Notes: generated from the sequence alone by a model not told the origin. 64,000 bases of DNA from Corynebacterium sp. (GCF_022712275.1 NZ_JALAGU010000055.1:1-64000), one strand, 5' to 3'. Positions 9,801 to 19,832 are shown, numbered from the stretch's first letter. Program-made: numbers and translations.

Positions 9801-10922
9801 CTGCGGATGGCTTTCGCCGCCGTGGACCGACGGGGCAAGGTCGTCGCCCGGTCGCGTGATCTTGCGGCGCTTCGGCAGGAACTCGCCGGCGAGATCACCC
9901 GGTCCATCGCCACCGTCGCCGCGCGGCAGTCCTCCGGCAAGGACGGCTCCCCCGCCCCGTCGGATGCCGCGAACCACCGCGGGAAGCGTCGTCGACAGGG
10001 ACAGAAGGGAGAGGCGGGCCGACAGGCGGAGGGCAACGGCCCCTCCGGCGGTGACGTCGGCATCCTCGCCCGTGACACCGAGTGGAGCGTCGAAGGGATC
10101 GGTGTGATCCCGGAGACCGTGGAATCCGTGGTCGACGGACAGCCGGTGACCGCCTACCCTGCTCTGGTGATCGATGATTCCGGTGTAGCACTCCGCGCCT
10201 ACCCGTCCCAGGCGGCGGCCGCCGGGGCCCAGTTCACCGCGGTCCTGCATCTCATGCTCGACGCCTGCCGGGTACAGCCCAGGCAGATGATCAAAGGTCT
10301 GCCGCTGCGGCAGCGGGTGGCCGTGGAGAACTACCCCTACGGTGGACCGGATGCTCTCGTCAAGGACTGCCGGGTGCTGGCCTGCAGGGAACTGCTGGGC
10401 GAGTTCGGTCCGGTCATCCGGGATCCCGACCGGTGCGCCGAAGCTGTCGCCGCGGCCCGGGACCGCGGGCCGGGAATGGTCCGCCAGACCGTCGTGGCTG
10501 TGGCGCCTGCCGCCCTTGCGGTGGCCGACATGTCCGCCGAACTGGAGAACTGGGACGGCGAGTCAATCACCGAGATGCGTGATCAGCTGAAGTTCTACCT
10601 GGGTCCCCACCGGATCACCCGGAACGGTGCGGCACACCTGCGCCATGTACCCCGCTATGTCGCGGCGATGCAGGCACGACTGACGATGATGGAGCAGGAT
10701 CCGGACCGCGAGGCAGATCTCGCCGACCAGATCCGGGAATGCCTCGATGCAGTGCAGGCGACCCGCGACAGATTGCCGAAGAGCCGCGCCGCCTCCCCGC
10801 AGGTCAAGGACGTGGAGTGGCTCATCGAGGAGCTGCGCGTCGCACTGTTCGCCCAGAACCTGGGCACCACCCGGACGGCCAGTGTGCAACGGGTACACAA
10901 GGCCCTCCGGAAGATCAGCTGA
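6864..10922 (+). CDS. hrpA: HrpA, DEAH-box ATP-dependent RNA helicase
   Basis: A 1352-residue HrpA-type helicase, close to the family's usual 1300 residues. The N-terminus is very basic (RRRKRRPAG). Then come Walker A GETGSGKTT (about 73), DEAH in IIDEAHERS (about 171), SAT, the helicase C domain with QRSGRCGR, the HA2/OB-fold region and the long DUF3418 C-terminal domain. Bacterial HrpA resolves stalled ribosomes and processes mRNA. Start: GTG at 6864 lies 6 nt after TAGAAT (6852-6857), with TTCCGC as a possible -35, so a leaderless transcript is likely. A disordered basic insert lies near residues 1030-1065. The 3' end overlaps convergent nrdR by 8 bp through the palindrome TCAGCTGA. Confidence 0.93.
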   Translation: MDSEDRKPTQQARQGSARRRKRRPAGQGRSRTKGPLRQNLDRNLHFPEGLPVSARRDEIMEAIRDNQVVIVAGETGSGKTTQLPKMCLALGRGTRGRIGHTQPRRIAARSVADRIADELGEKVGEPAGRVGYKIRFDDTVSDSTAVKLMTDGILLAEIQHDRLLRAYDTIIIDEAHERSLNIDFLLGYLREIMPKRPDLKIIVTSATIDPESFAKHFADADGNPAPVIEVSGRTYPVEIRYRPLVQVVGADDNGDGGKEVETDPLDGLVDAVRELSAQGPGDILCFFSGEREIRDAADALSDAKLRGGVDILPLFGRLSSAEQHRVFSTGPRRRIILATNIAETSLTVPGIKYVVDTGYARISRYSHRTKVQRLPVEEISQASARQRSGRCGRTSDGIAVRLYSEQNFEARPEFTDPEILRTHLSSVILSMASLGLGDISEFPFLQPPDKKSVRDGIQLLQELGAFAPGNDGTSATSTARPLTDTGRDMARIPTDPRLARMLVAAHERSVLEQIAVIVAALSIQDVRERPMEKQAQADQAHARYKADSDFMSLLKLWNHLQENRQALSGNQFRRLCKREFIHYVRVREWIDLVRQLLTVIQDLHWKVPNIRHVRNLTFELDKGGATALAEDDVHKALLSGLLTNTGLREGNSRQFLGTRGTHFVIHPSSHLSKKPPQWVMAAELVETSQVFARAVAPLTPEWVEEVAPHMVKYTYAEPHWSSKRGAAMIHEKALMLGLPIVADRTVPLSKVDPTAARETFIRSALVEGDWHTRHKFFSHNRELLENATQLEEKARRRDIVVDDDTLYDFYDARIPSQVVSARHFDSWWKKARHGSPDLLDFTEDALISSDSQAAQAREFPDIWRQGSVEYELEYVFRPGDPADGITMRVPLPLLAGLDDTDTRWLVAGMREELCVALIRTLPKHLRTSVVPAGEFARAALARMTPYDGALDDALADALRSLGGTGISGTDFDWSRIPDHLRMAFAAVDRRGKVVARSRDLAALRQELAGEITRSIATVAARQSSGKDGSPAPSDAANHRGKRRRQGQKGEAGRQAEGNGPSGGDVGILARDTEWSVEGIGVIPETVESVVDGQPVTAYPALVIDDSGVALRAYPSQAAAAGAQFTAVLHLMLDACRVQPRQMIKGLPLRQRVAVENYPYGGPDALVKDCRVLACRELLGEFGPVIRDPDRCAEAVAAARDRGPGMVRQTVVAVAPAALAVADMSAELENWDGESITEMRDQLKFYLGPHRITRNGAAHLRHVPRYVAAMQARLTMMEQDPDREADLADQIRECLDAVQATRDRLPKSRAASPQVKDVEWLIEELRVALFAQNLGTTRTASVQRVHKALRKIS

Positions 10923-11397
10923 CGACATCCTCCGTGGTCTGCTGACCGGCCTGCCCCGCTTCGCGGAGCAGCCGGATCTCGTTCTCGAAGTCCTCGGCGC
11001 TGCGGAATGACTTGTAGACCGAGGCGAACCGGAGATAGGCGACCTCGTGGAGATTGCGCAGAGGTTCGAGGATCGCGAGGCCGATGTCGTTGGCGTCCAC
11101 CTGTGATCCGTGGGTTGCGCGGATCGACTGCTCAACCTCGTGTGCGAGGACCTTGAGCGCGTCATCCGGGACCTCGAGTCCCTGACAAGCCCGGCTGACA
11201 CCGCGGATGACCTTGTCGCGACTGAACTCCTCGGTCACACCATTGCGCTTGGTGACCAGGAGAATGGACCGCTCCAGTGTGGTGAAGCGGGTACCGCAGT
11301 TGCTGCATTCCCTGCGACGGCGGATCGCCGAACCGGATTCCACGGTGCGTGAGTCAAGGACCCTGGACTGTTCGGACCGACACGAAGGGCAGAGCAT
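10915..11397 (-). CDS. nrdR: NrdR, ribonucleotide reductase repressor
   Basis: A 160-residue NrdR. The zinc ribbon has C3/C6 (MLCPSC) and C31/C34 (CSNC), followed by an ATP-cone domain (about 49-139) that senses dATP/ATP and controls repression of nrd genes. The ATG at 11397 is preceded by AGGAG. It lies downstream of the divS-like gene on the same strand, the order seen in Corynebacterium (nrdR next to divS and lexA). The C-terminal stop shares the TCAGCTGA overlap with hrpA. Confidence 0.95.
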   Translation of the reverse strand: MLCPSCRSEQSRVLDSRTVESGSAIRRRRECSNCGTRFTTLERSILLVTKRNGVTEEFSRDKVIRGVSRACQGLEVPDDALKVLAHEVEQSIRATHGSQVDANDIGLAILEPLRNLHEVAYLRFASVYKSFRSAEDFENEIRLLREAGQAGQQTTEDVVS

Positions 11398-11455
11398 GAT
11401 GGATTCTCCTGGGGCATACCGGGATTCGGATGCCGCCCATCGTAGTCCCGCAGTA

Positions 11456-11875
11456 CTACTGCCCCGACTTCGCGGTACCTGGAACCGACTCCGTCAGATC
11501 CCCCGCGGTCGCCGGTCCGACCAGTGCGGGGACCGACTCCTGCTCCACCTGACCGGGATCGGTGAGCAGTGGGCTCAGCCCGATCATCAGCAGGCAGCTC
11601 AGACCGCCCAACAACACGACGCCCGGAGACTGGAGCACCATGATCGTGCGCCGGCGGGTCCGCCACCACCAGCCGCGTCCCTCGAACGCCCGTTCCGGAC
11701 CGCGGGCGGTCCTTTCCCGGGACTCCACGGTCCGTGCGGAGGGACGGAGGACTGCTCCGGCGCCGGCAGTGTTCGAACTACCAGCGGCGGCAACGGTGGA
11801 CCAGTCAGGTCGGCGGACCGGCTCCCGGAAAGCGCGGTCCCGGTCGGGGCAGGTGGTGATCACTGGTGTGGACAT
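11456..11875 (-). CDS. divS: DivS-like SOS-associated membrane protein
   Basis: A 139-residue protein with a basic segment (RGWWWRTRRRT) followed by one transmembrane helix (VVLLGGLSCLLMIGLSPLL, about 83-101) and a short acidic outer tail. Sequence similarity is weak, so the name rests on position: between nrdR and divergent lexA, where C. glutamicum has divS (SOS-induced division suppressor) and mycobacteria have Rv2719c/ChiZ. No LysM domain is present, unlike ChiZ. The ATG at 11875 is chosen because GAGAGGAG lies about 7 nt upstream. The shared divergent region holds SOS boxes, which predicts LexA control. Confidence 0.65.
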   Translation of the reverse strand: MSTPVITTCPDRDRAFREPVRRPDWSTVAAAGSSNTAGAGAVLRPSARTVESRERTARGPERAFEGRGWWWRTRRRTIMVLQSPGVVLLGGLSCLLMIGLSPLLTDPGQVEQESVPALVGPATAGDLTESVPGTAKSGQ

Positions 11876-11980
11876 GGTGTGTGCTCCTCTCGACGTTGAG
11901 GCCCGGGAATCCTGTCTCCCGGACACGGACGACAGTTCAGCATCCGAGCCGGACAGCGGATCCCGGTTCCTTATCGAACA

Positions 11981-11996
11981 TCGTCCGTACGTTCGA
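11981..11996. promoter_or_regulatory. LexA/SOS box candidate 1 (lexA-divS)
   Basis: TCGTCCGTACGTTCGA matches the actinobacterial SOS consensus TCGAAC-N4-GTTCGA with two mismatches in the twelve defined arm positions. It lies in the divergent lexA/divS region. Confidence 0.6.
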
Positions 11997-12019
11997 AATC
12001 TCTCGTTCAATCGCGAAGA

Positions 12020-12035
12020 TAGCACGGATGTTCGA
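12020..12035. promoter_or_regulatory. LexA/SOS box candidate 2 (lexA-divS)
   Basis: TAGCACGGATGTTCGA matches TCGAAC-N4-GTTCGA with two arm mismatches. Further half sites (TCGAAC) occur near 11974 and 12071. Two boxes in a divergent region fit separate control of divS and lexA. Confidence 0.6.
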
Positions 12036-12144
12036 CACAGTCCAGGAACCTGCCGAAGTTTTCGAACATGTTGGTAGGGAAACCGCCGACTTTCATGTAT
12101 GGTCGAGAGAGAACAAGCCGGACAAGGCAGGGAGCGGAAGAACG

Positions 12145-12906
12145 ATGGCACAGACCACACAGCCGGACGACGCCACAGGCGGAGAGGTCCGTCGCGGCCG
12201 TCCCAAGGGATCGGTGACCGCCAAGGGCACGGACGCGGCCGACGGCAAGGGGCGGGAGAAGCTCTCCGAACGACAGCGTCGGATCCTCGACGTCATCAAG
12301 GACGGCATCCAGTTCCGCGGGTACCCGCCGAGCATCCGCGAGATCTGCGATGCAGTCGGCCTGAACTCCACCTCGTCGGTCTCGTACCACCTCAAGGAGC
12401 TTGAGCGGAAAGGCTATCTGCGCCGCGAAGGCAACAAGCCCCGCGCCGTGGACATCCGTGGCCTCGACCCGACGGACTCGAGCTCGAAGCCCGGTCCGAA
12501 GCCGGCGTCCGTGCTGCCCAAGGGGATGCCGGAGCCGTCCTTCGTCCCGGTTGTCGGTCAGATCGCAGCCGGCAGCCCGATCCTCGCCGAGCAGCACGTC
12601 GAAAGCCATTTCCCGCTGCCCCAGGAGCTCGTCGGCGGCGGCGAGCTCTTCCTTCTCCAGGTTGTCGGCGAGTCCATGCAGGATGCCGGCATCCTCAACG
12701 GAGACTGGGTGGTCGTACGCTCCCAGCAGACCGCCGAGCTCGGTGAGTTCGTCGCCGCGATGATCGACGGCGAGGCCACCGTCAAGGAGTTCCACCCCAG
12801 CGACGGCACAGTGTGGCTTCTCCCCCACAACCCCCTGTTCGAGCCGATCCGGGGTGACGAAGCCCAGATCCTCGGTCGGGTCGTCGCCGTCCTGCGCAAG
12901 ATCTGA
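12145..12906 (+). CDS. lexA: LexA, SOS repressor
   Basis: A 253-residue LexA. The N-terminal winged helix carries the QRRILDVIKDGIQ...GYPPSIREI pattern (about 50-115). The autocleavage bond is A142-G143 in GQIAAGSP. The catalytic dyad is S177 (VGESM) and K214 (TVKEF). A Lys/Gly-rich N-terminal extension of about 45 residues precedes the DNA-binding domain, as in other corynebacteria. Start: ATG 12145 with GGAG just upstream. Earlier in-frame codons lie in the operator region and are rejected. RecA filaments trigger cleavage. SOS boxes upstream indicate autoregulation. Confidence 0.94.
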   Translation: MAQTTQPDDATGGEVRRGRPKGSVTAKGTDAADGKGREKLSERQRRILDVIKDGIQFRGYPPSIREICDAVGLNSTSSVSYHLKELERKGYLRREGNKPRAVDIRGLDPTDSSSKPGPKPASVLPKGMPEPSFVPVVGQIAAGSPILAEQHVESHFPLPQELVGGGELFLLQVVGESMQDAGILNGDWVVVRSQQTAELGEFVAAMIDGEATVKEFHPSDGTVWLLPHNPLFEPIRGDEAQILGRVVAVLRKI

Positions 12907-12939
12907 CGTCACCGCGTCGAGTTCCCGTCCAGATCCGGC

Positions 12940-12984
12940 AAGGCCCCGGAGTCGTCTCCGCCGGGGAGTCGTCACCGGGGCCTT
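12940..12984. terminator. Bidirectional terminator between lexA and ptsI
   Basis: AAGGCCCCGG (12940-12949) pairs perfectly with CCGGGGCCTT (12975-12984). The 25-nt loop contains a further short stem and a repeated GTCGTC. It lies between convergent lexA and ptsI and probably serves both. Confidence 0.65.
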
Positions 12985-13016
12985 CGCCCGACCGGGGCAG
13001 GCAGGGTCAACCGGGG

Positions 13017-14747
13017 TCAGCGGCCGATGACCGCCGCAGCTGCAGCCCGCGCCTCCTCCGCACCTTCGGCGTTGAGGGCGGCAGCCGCCATCTCCCGGCA
13101 GGTGACGAAATCGACGTCACCGAGCTGGGCGCCCACGGCAGCCAGTGCCGGGGTCGCCGCCGACAGGGAGTTCACCCCGAGGCCGGTGAGCACACAGGCC
13201 AGCAGCGGGTCAGCCGCCGCCTCACCGCACACTCCGACCGCGGTCCGGGTCACCGATCCCGCACGGCAGGTCGTATGCACCAGGTGCAGCACCGCCGGCT
13301 GCCACGGGTCGGTGAGGTACGCCAGTGACGACGACAGCCGGTCCGCCGCCATGGTGTACTGGGTCAGATCATTGGTACCGATCGAGACGAAGTCCAGGTA
13401 GGACATCATTTTCTCCGCCATCAGCGCGGCAGCGGGCACCTCGATCATCGCGCCGGCGGTCAGGCCCCGTTCGTGGCACATCTCCGCGAACCACCTGGCT
13501 TCGAAGACCGTCGCCACCATCGGCGCCATCACCCAGGTGTGTGCCGAAGGCTCCGTCCGGCCCGCGAGCTTCTGCGCCGCGGCGATACCGTCGAGCTGAC
13601 GCACCAGTAGCTCCGTGTTTCCCCGGGCGATACGGAGTCCGCGCACACCCAGTGCCGGATTCTCCTCCTCCTCGGCGTTGACGAAGGGCACCGGCTTGTC
13701 GGACCCGGCGTCCAGCGTCCGCACCACGACCTTGCCCTCCGGGAACGCCCGGAAAACCTCCGCGTACTTCTCCGCCTGCTGCTCCACCGACGGCTCCTCG
13801 GTCTCGCTGAGGAAGCACAGCTCGGTACGGAACAGGCCGATACCTTCCGCGACCGATGCCGCGGCCTGTTCGGCGGTGGCACCATCCTGCACGTTCGCCA
13901 GCAGCTGCACACGCTGTCCGTCCCGGGTCTGTGCCGGACCACTCCAGCTGCGGACCTTCTCCGCGTACTCCGCGGCCTCGGCCACCCGGCGCTGAGCATC
14001 CTGCGGGTCCACACCGGACTCCACGGTGCCCTCGCCACCGTCGACGAGCAGCTGCTCGTCGTCGGACAGGGTCCGCAGCGAGCGACCGGTCGCCACCACA
14101 CAGGGGATGTCGAGCTGTCGGGCGATGATGGCGGTATGGCTGGTGGCCCCACCCTTCTCGGTCACCACGGCGACGATCAGCGACGGGTCCAGAGTCGCGG
14201 TGTCCGCCGGTGCCAGATCATCGGCGAGCAGCACGTGAGGCGAGGTGACCTGGGGGATGCCCGGTTCAGGCTCACCACGGAGCTCGGCGATGACACGGTC
14301 CCGCACATCGGCGAGGTCGGTGACCCGCTCTGCCATCACTCCTCCCGCCTTGAGGAACATGTCGATGAAGTAGTCGGTGGCCTGGCGCACGGCATAGAGG
14401 TTCGTCTGCCCCGCGGCGACGGACTTCTTCACCTTCTTCGCCCAGGCGCGGTCACGGGCGATGACCACAGTGGCCTCCAGAACCTGACGGGCGTGCCCGT
14501 CGACCTGCTCCGCACGCTCGGTCAGACGGCCGGCGACAGTCTCCACCGCCTCAGTGAAGGCCTCGTACTCTGCATCCCGCTGATCCTCGGCCACTGTCGC
14601 GGTCGGTTCGGGGAGTTCCGGGCGGGCGGTGACCCAGGTTGCCGGTGCGAAAACCACACCCGGTACCACCGGCTTTCCCTTCACCACCCCCGCATCCTCC
14701 ACGGGACTGGATTCACCGACGGCGGACGTGCTGTCTGACTTGCTCAC
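13017..14747 (-). CDS. ptsI: PTS enzyme I (phosphoenolpyruvate-protein phosphotransferase)
   Basis: A 576-residue enzyme I, which takes phosphate from PEP and passes it to HPr. The phosphorylated histidine is H204 in GGATSHTAI. The PEP-binding TIM-barrel domain follows with ALGVRGLR and SIGTNDLTQY motifs. The GTG start at 14747 is preceded by GGGAG. An open frame continues upstream to 15356 but runs across the divergent regulator gene and is not coding. A TATCGT -10 candidate lies at 14795-14790. It is divergent from the DeoR-type regulator, as in C. glutamicum. Confidence 0.94.
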   Translation of the reverse strand: MSKSDSTSAVGESSPVEDAGVVKGKPVVPGVVFAPATWVTARPELPEPTATVAEDQRDAEYEAFTEAVETVAGRLTERAEQVDGHARQVLEATVVIARDRAWAKKVKKSVAAGQTNLYAVRQATDYFIDMFLKAGGVMAERVTDLADVRDRVIAELRGEPEPGIPQVTSPHVLLADDLAPADTATLDPSLIVAVVTEKGGATSHTAIIARQLDIPCVVATGRSLRTLSDDEQLLVDGGEGTVESGVDPQDAQRRVAEAAEYAEKVRSWSGPAQTRDGQRVQLLANVQDGATAEQAAASVAEGIGLFRTELCFLSETEEPSVEQQAEKYAEVFRAFPEGKVVVRTLDAGSDKPVPFVNAEEEENPALGVRGLRIARGNTELLVRQLDGIAAAQKLAGRTEPSAHTWVMAPMVATVFEARWFAEMCHERGLTAGAMIEVPAAALMAEKMMSYLDFVSIGTNDLTQYTMAADRLSSSLAYLTDPWQPAVLHLVHTTCRAGSVTRTAVGVCGEAAADPLLACVLTGLGVNSLSAATPALAAVGAQLGDVDFVTCREMAAAALNAEGAEEARAAAAAVIGR

Positions 14748-14964
14748 GGAAGGCTCCCACTGGTGTTTCGGCGACTCGTTGTCAGCACCACGATACGCGC
14801 GAGCGATGCCTCCGGTCCGCCCGCGGGTCACCCCCGTCCAGTGTCTTCCGGCTACACCCGTCACCTCCATCCGCCGCCCCCTTCCGTGTACCCCGTGTGT
14901 CCACCCACCTATGATCGGGGCGTACCCCCTTGTCCACCCCTCCCTGGCCTGTGAAACGAGCACC

Positions 14965-15741
14965 GTGAATTCCGAAGAACGTCGCCGACAGATCGCGTCC
15001 CTCACCGCCGTCCACGGCCGGGTGACCGTGGTCGAGCTCGCCGACCGCTTCGACGTCACCCCCGAGACCATCCGCCGCGACCTCACGGTCCTCGACGACG
15101 AGGGCGCGCTGCACCGCGTCCACGGCGGTGCGGTGCCGACCAACACCTTCCAGACGAGGGAGACCGCGATCGAGGAACGCCGCGGTGCCGCCCCGGAAGC
15201 CAAGGTGCGTATCGGCCGAGCGGCATCCACACTGCTGCCGGAGACCGGGACCGTCTTCCTTGACGCCGGAACCACCACCGCGATGCTCGCCCACTCCATC
15301 GCCGAGGACCCCACCAAGGGACGCAACCTGACCTTCATCACGAACTGTCTGCCCATCGCCGTCCGACTGGGCGCGGCAGGGATAGGTGACGTCCAGCTGC
15401 TCGGCGGTCACATCCGGGCGATCACCCAGGCTGTCGTCGGCGACATCACGTTGCGGGCCATCGGTATCAACCACGCCGACATCGCCTTCATCGGCACCAA
15501 TGCGCTCTCCCTGGACCACGGACTGTCCACCGCGGACGCCCGGGAGGCAGCCGTGAAGCGGGCGATGATCGCCAACGCCGACCGTGTGGTCACGATGTGT
15601 GACTCGACGAAGTTCGGCCGTGACTACCTCGTCAGCTTCGCCCCGGTCTCCGAGGTGGACACCGTGGTCACAGACACCGGTATCCCCGCCCAGTACCTCG
15701 AGGCACTGGAGCGCGAGGAGATCGACGTTCTCCGGGCGTGA
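14965..15741 (+). CDS. fruR: DeoR-family sugar regulator (FruR-like)
   Basis: A 258-residue DeoR/GlpR-type repressor. It has an N-terminal winged HTH (RRRQIASLTAVHGRVTVVEL, then DRFDVTPETIRRDLTVLD) and a C-terminal sugar-phosphate sensing DeoRC domain with LDAGTTTAMLA and the CDSTKFGR motif. Position between ptsI and ptsH equals FruR of C. glutamicum, which controls ptsI, ptsH and the fruK-ptsF genes. The effector there is fructose 1-phosphate or related phosphates. The GTG at 14965 gives the conventional N-terminus. A frame extending to 14629 lies in promoter DNA. The TATGAT -10 is at 14910-14915. fruK and ptsF are absent downstream. Confidence 0.85.
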   Translation: MNSEERRRQIASLTAVHGRVTVVELADRFDVTPETIRRDLTVLDDEGALHRVHGGAVPTNTFQTRETAIEERRGAAPEAKVRIGRAASTLLPETGTVFLDAGTTTAMLAHSIAEDPTKGRNLTFITNCLPIAVRLGAAGIGDVQLLGGHIRAITQAVVGDITLRAIGINHADIAFIGTNALSLDHGLSTADAREAAVKRAMIANADRVVTMCDSTKFGRDYLVSFAPVSEVDTVVTDTGIPAQYLEALEREEIDVLRA

Positions 15742-15858
15742 CCTGCTTCCTCAGACGGTCCCCACCCCCGTCGGCCGGAACGCTATACGCTGGGGCACGG
15801 ACACGACCGTCCACCCGCCTATCACTCCGGAACCACAGTTAGGACCGTGAACATCATC

Positions 15859-16131
15859 ATGGCTTCGACCACCGTCACCGTCGGCTCGACCGTCGGTCTG
15901 CACGCCCGCCCGGCCACCGTCATCGCAGAGGCTGCCGCCAACTACGACGACGAGATCCTCATCGCCCTCGTTGACGCCGACGAGGATGACGAGCCGGCGG
16001 ACGCGACGTCCTCACTGATGATCATGGCGCTCGGTGCCGAGCACGGCGACCAGGTCACCGTGTCCTCGGACAACGCCGATGCCGTCACCGAGATCGCCGG
16101 CCTCGTCGAGAAGAACCTCGACGAGGAGTAA
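15859..16131 (+). CDS. ptsH: HPr, PTS phosphocarrier protein
   Basis: A 90-residue HPr with the phosphorylated H15 in VGLHARPAT and the conserved SSLMIMALG helix. It relays phosphate from enzyme I to sugar-specific EIIA domains. ATG 15859 gives MASTTVTVG, the length and N-terminus of C. glutamicum HPr. A GTG at 15847 is possible, but AGGA is then only two bases away. A separate promoter is likely (TACGCT, 15786-15791). The gene directly follows the DeoR gene. Confidence 0.94.
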   Translation: MASTTVTVGSTVGLHARPATVIAEAAANYDDEILIALVDADEDDEPADATSSLMIMALGAEHGDQVTVSSDNADAVTEIAGLVEKNLDEE

Positions 16132-16149
16132 CTCCCCCACCCCCGGGCG

Positions 16150-17490
16150 TCACCCCTCCAGGGTGTAGCCCCGGACCCGGGTGTCCCGTCCCTCACCGAC
16201 GTTCTCGAAGAACCAACGCAGCAGCGGGTAGCCGACGATCATGCCGACCGAACCCCAGGCGATACCCTCGAGGGTCAGATCGCCGAAGGTGAGCGTCAGG
16301 TTGCCGATGCCGGCGATCATCGCCACCGACGCGGTGGTGAGATTCAGCGGATGGGCCAGATTGACCTTGTTCTCCTGCCAGATCCGGACGCCGAGCAGGC
16401 CGATCATGCCGTAGAGCACCATCGCCGCACCACCGAGCACACCGGTCGGGATGGTCTGGATGACCGCACCGAACTTGGGGACGAACGCGAGAGCCGCGGC
16501 GGTGAACGCTGCAACCCAGTAGGCCGCCGTCGAGTACACCCGGGTCGCCGCCATGACGCCGATGTTCTCCGCGTAGGTCGTCGTACCGGAACCACCGAAG
16601 CCGCCGGCCAGGGCGGTCGCCACACCGTCGGCCATGAGGGCAGCGCCCTGCTCGTCGTCCAGGTCACGGCCGGTCATCCCGGCCACCGCCTTGACGTGGC
16701 CGACATTCTCCGCGATGAGTACCACGATGACCGGGAGGGTCAGCAGGATCGCGTTGAGCTGGAACTCCGGGGTCTCGAAGTGCGGCAGACCGATCCAGTC
16801 CGCGTCCCGGATCATGTCGCCCGCGCCGCCGGCGAGGTTCCCGGTGACGGCCGCGAAGGCCCAGCCGATGACGACACCGAACAGGATGCCCAGGCGTCCG
16901 ATCATGCCGCGACCGGCGACCGTGAACAGCAGCACAGCGGCCAACGTGACGGCGGCGACCAGCGGCTGTTCACCGAAATTTCCGGCGGCGTTCGGGGCCA
17001 GGTTCAGACCGATCATCGCGACGATCGCACCGGTGACCGCCGGCGGCATCACCGCGTCGATGACGCGACGGCCCGCTGCCTGCACCGCCAGACCGACGAG
17101 GAACAGGGCCACACCGACGACGACGATGCCGCCGAGCTGTGCGGCGAAGCCGTCCGCCTGGGACGCCGCCAGCGGCGCGATGAAGGCGAAGGAGCTGCCC
17201 AGGTAGGAGGGCACCTTGTTGCGGGTGAGCAGCAGGAAGATCATCGTGCCCACGCCTGAGAACAGCAGGGTGGTGTTCACCGGGAAGCCGGTGATGGTGG
17301 GCACCAGCAGTGTCGAGCCGAACATGGCGATGACGTGCTGCATGCCGATGCCGACGGTGCGCGGCCAGCTCAGCCGCTCATCGGGGGCGACGACGGCGCC
17401 GGGACGGACATGGCGTCCGTCCCCGTGGAGGGTCCAGACCCGGGTCCGGACAGGGGCGTCCCCCGTGGAATTCTCTCTTGATGCAGTCAC
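16150..17490 (-). CDS. uraA: Uracil/xanthine permease (NCS2 family)
   Basis: A 446-residue NCS2 transporter with about 14 hydrophobic helices. The substrate-binding signature region VLIAENVGHVKAVAG and the GGFGGSGTTTYAENIGVMA segment match UraA-type uracil:proton symporters. The GTG at 17490 is 7 nt after TAGACT (17503-17498). The TAG of that hexamer is the stop codon of hflX, so the gene may be read both from hflX and from its own leaderless promoter. No ribosome site is visible. Uracil is the likely substrate, but xanthine cannot be excluded. Confidence 0.85.
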   Translation of the reverse strand: MTASRENSTGDAPVRTRVWTLHGDGRHVRPGAVVAPDERLSWPRTVGIGMQHVIAMFGSTLLVPTITGFPVNTTLLFSGVGTMIFLLLTRNKVPSYLGSSFAFIAPLAASQADGFAAQLGGIVVVGVALFLVGLAVQAAGRRVIDAVMPPAVTGAIVAMIGLNLAPNAAGNFGEQPLVAAVTLAAVLLFTVAGRGMIGRLGILFGVVIGWAFAAVTGNLAGGAGDMIRDADWIGLPHFETPEFQLNAILLTLPVIVVLIAENVGHVKAVAGMTGRDLDDEQGAALMADGVATALAGGFGGSGTTTYAENIGVMAATRVYSTAAYWVAAFTAAALAFVPKFGAVIQTIPTGVLGGAAMVLYGMIGLLGVRIWQENKVNLAHPLNLTTASVAMIAGIGNLTLTFGDLTLEGIAWGSVGMIVGYPLLRWFFENVGEGRDTRVRGYTLEG

Positions 17491-17500
17491 GCACGACAGT

Positions 17501-18952
<1,452 letters not shown>

Positions 18953-19046
18953 TGCTTTCTATCTTGGCACGGAACCGTCCGCCGTGACGCCGGGTGTAAC
19001 GGAGCCCGGTCGTGGATCCCCCGCTCACGTGGATACAATATGAACC

Positions 19047-19832
19047 ATGATTCCGGAACTGAGAAGTGTGGGGCTGGACTTCGCCCGTTGGCAGGACGCA
19101 CTGGAGGCCGCCTACGGCTCGGGTGCCCTGAGGGTGACCGGAGAGGTCCGCGACGGTCAGGTGCTCCAGTACGACGATCCGAGCGGTGCCCGACTGGTCA
19201 TTCTCGCGGTTCCCCCGTACGGTTCCTTCGCCAGCTTCAGTGGCGGCAGCCAGACCAGTGCCCACCTGTCGATGATCAACGACATCATCGGGCTCGTCGA
19301 CGTCGTCGCCGACTCGCCCCTGCTGCAGATCGGCGCCCAGGAGGCACCGGTCCTGTCCACCCTCACCGCGACTGTCGCCCAGGGTGCGATGCTCGCCGAC
19401 GAAGGCGAACTGCGCTACCAGCCCGTCGAGCTCACCGCGCTGGCCGCCCAGGTCGGTGTCTACCGCACCCGGGACGAGGCCGCCCGGGCAGGCATCCTGT
19501 CGGTCGGTCAGGTCGAGTCCACCGGTGCACAGGCCCTGAACTCCGGTTCCGTGGCACCGCACGCCGGCGCCACGATCACTGTCGAGGTCACCGCTGCGGA
19601 ACGTCGGACCACCGCCTTGACCGGCCAGCCCTTCTGGGCCTGCACGGTGAGCGCCCCCTTCGACTTCACCGTCGTCGTTCCCGCCGACCCGGACTCCACC
19701 GAGGCCGACACCCCCGCCCCCGGCACCATCCTCTCCGGCGACGTCCAGTTCACCCTGACTGCCGTGGACCCGGCGTCCTGCGGCGGCGGTTGCGGGGACG
19801 ACGGCTGCGGCTGTGGAGGCTCATGTGGCTAG
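19047..19832 (+). CDS. Conserved protein with Cys/Gly-rich C-terminal tail
   Basis: A 261-residue protein I do not recognise by domain. Most of it is a soluble alpha/beta pattern with no signal peptide. The last 18 residues contain six cysteines separated by Gly (CGGGCGDDGCGCGGSCG), a possible metal- or cluster-binding tail. A leaderless start is very clear: TACAAT (19034-19039), 7 nt, ATG 19047. The stop lies inside the next gene, which encodes a membrane protein. Uncharacterised genes sit in the same place between hflX and dapF in other corynebacteria. Function unknown. Confidence 0.75.
   Translation: MIPELRSVGLDFARWQDALEAAYGSGALRVTGEVRDGQVLQYDDPSGARLVILAVPPYGSFASFSGGSQTSAHLSMINDIIGLVDVVADSPLLQIGAQEAPVLSTLTATVAQGAMLADEGELRYQPVELTALAAQVGVYRTRDEAARAGILSVGQVESTGAQALNSGSVAPHAGATITVEVTAAERRTTALTGQPFWACTVSAPFDFTVVVPADPDSTEADTPAPGTILSGDVQFTLTAVDPASCGGGCGDDGCGCGGSCG

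Noticed and set aside
14748..15356. N-terminal extension of ptsI
   Set aside because: The open frame continues upstream but overlaps the divergent regulator and its promoter. Enzyme I similarity starts near the GTG at 14747.
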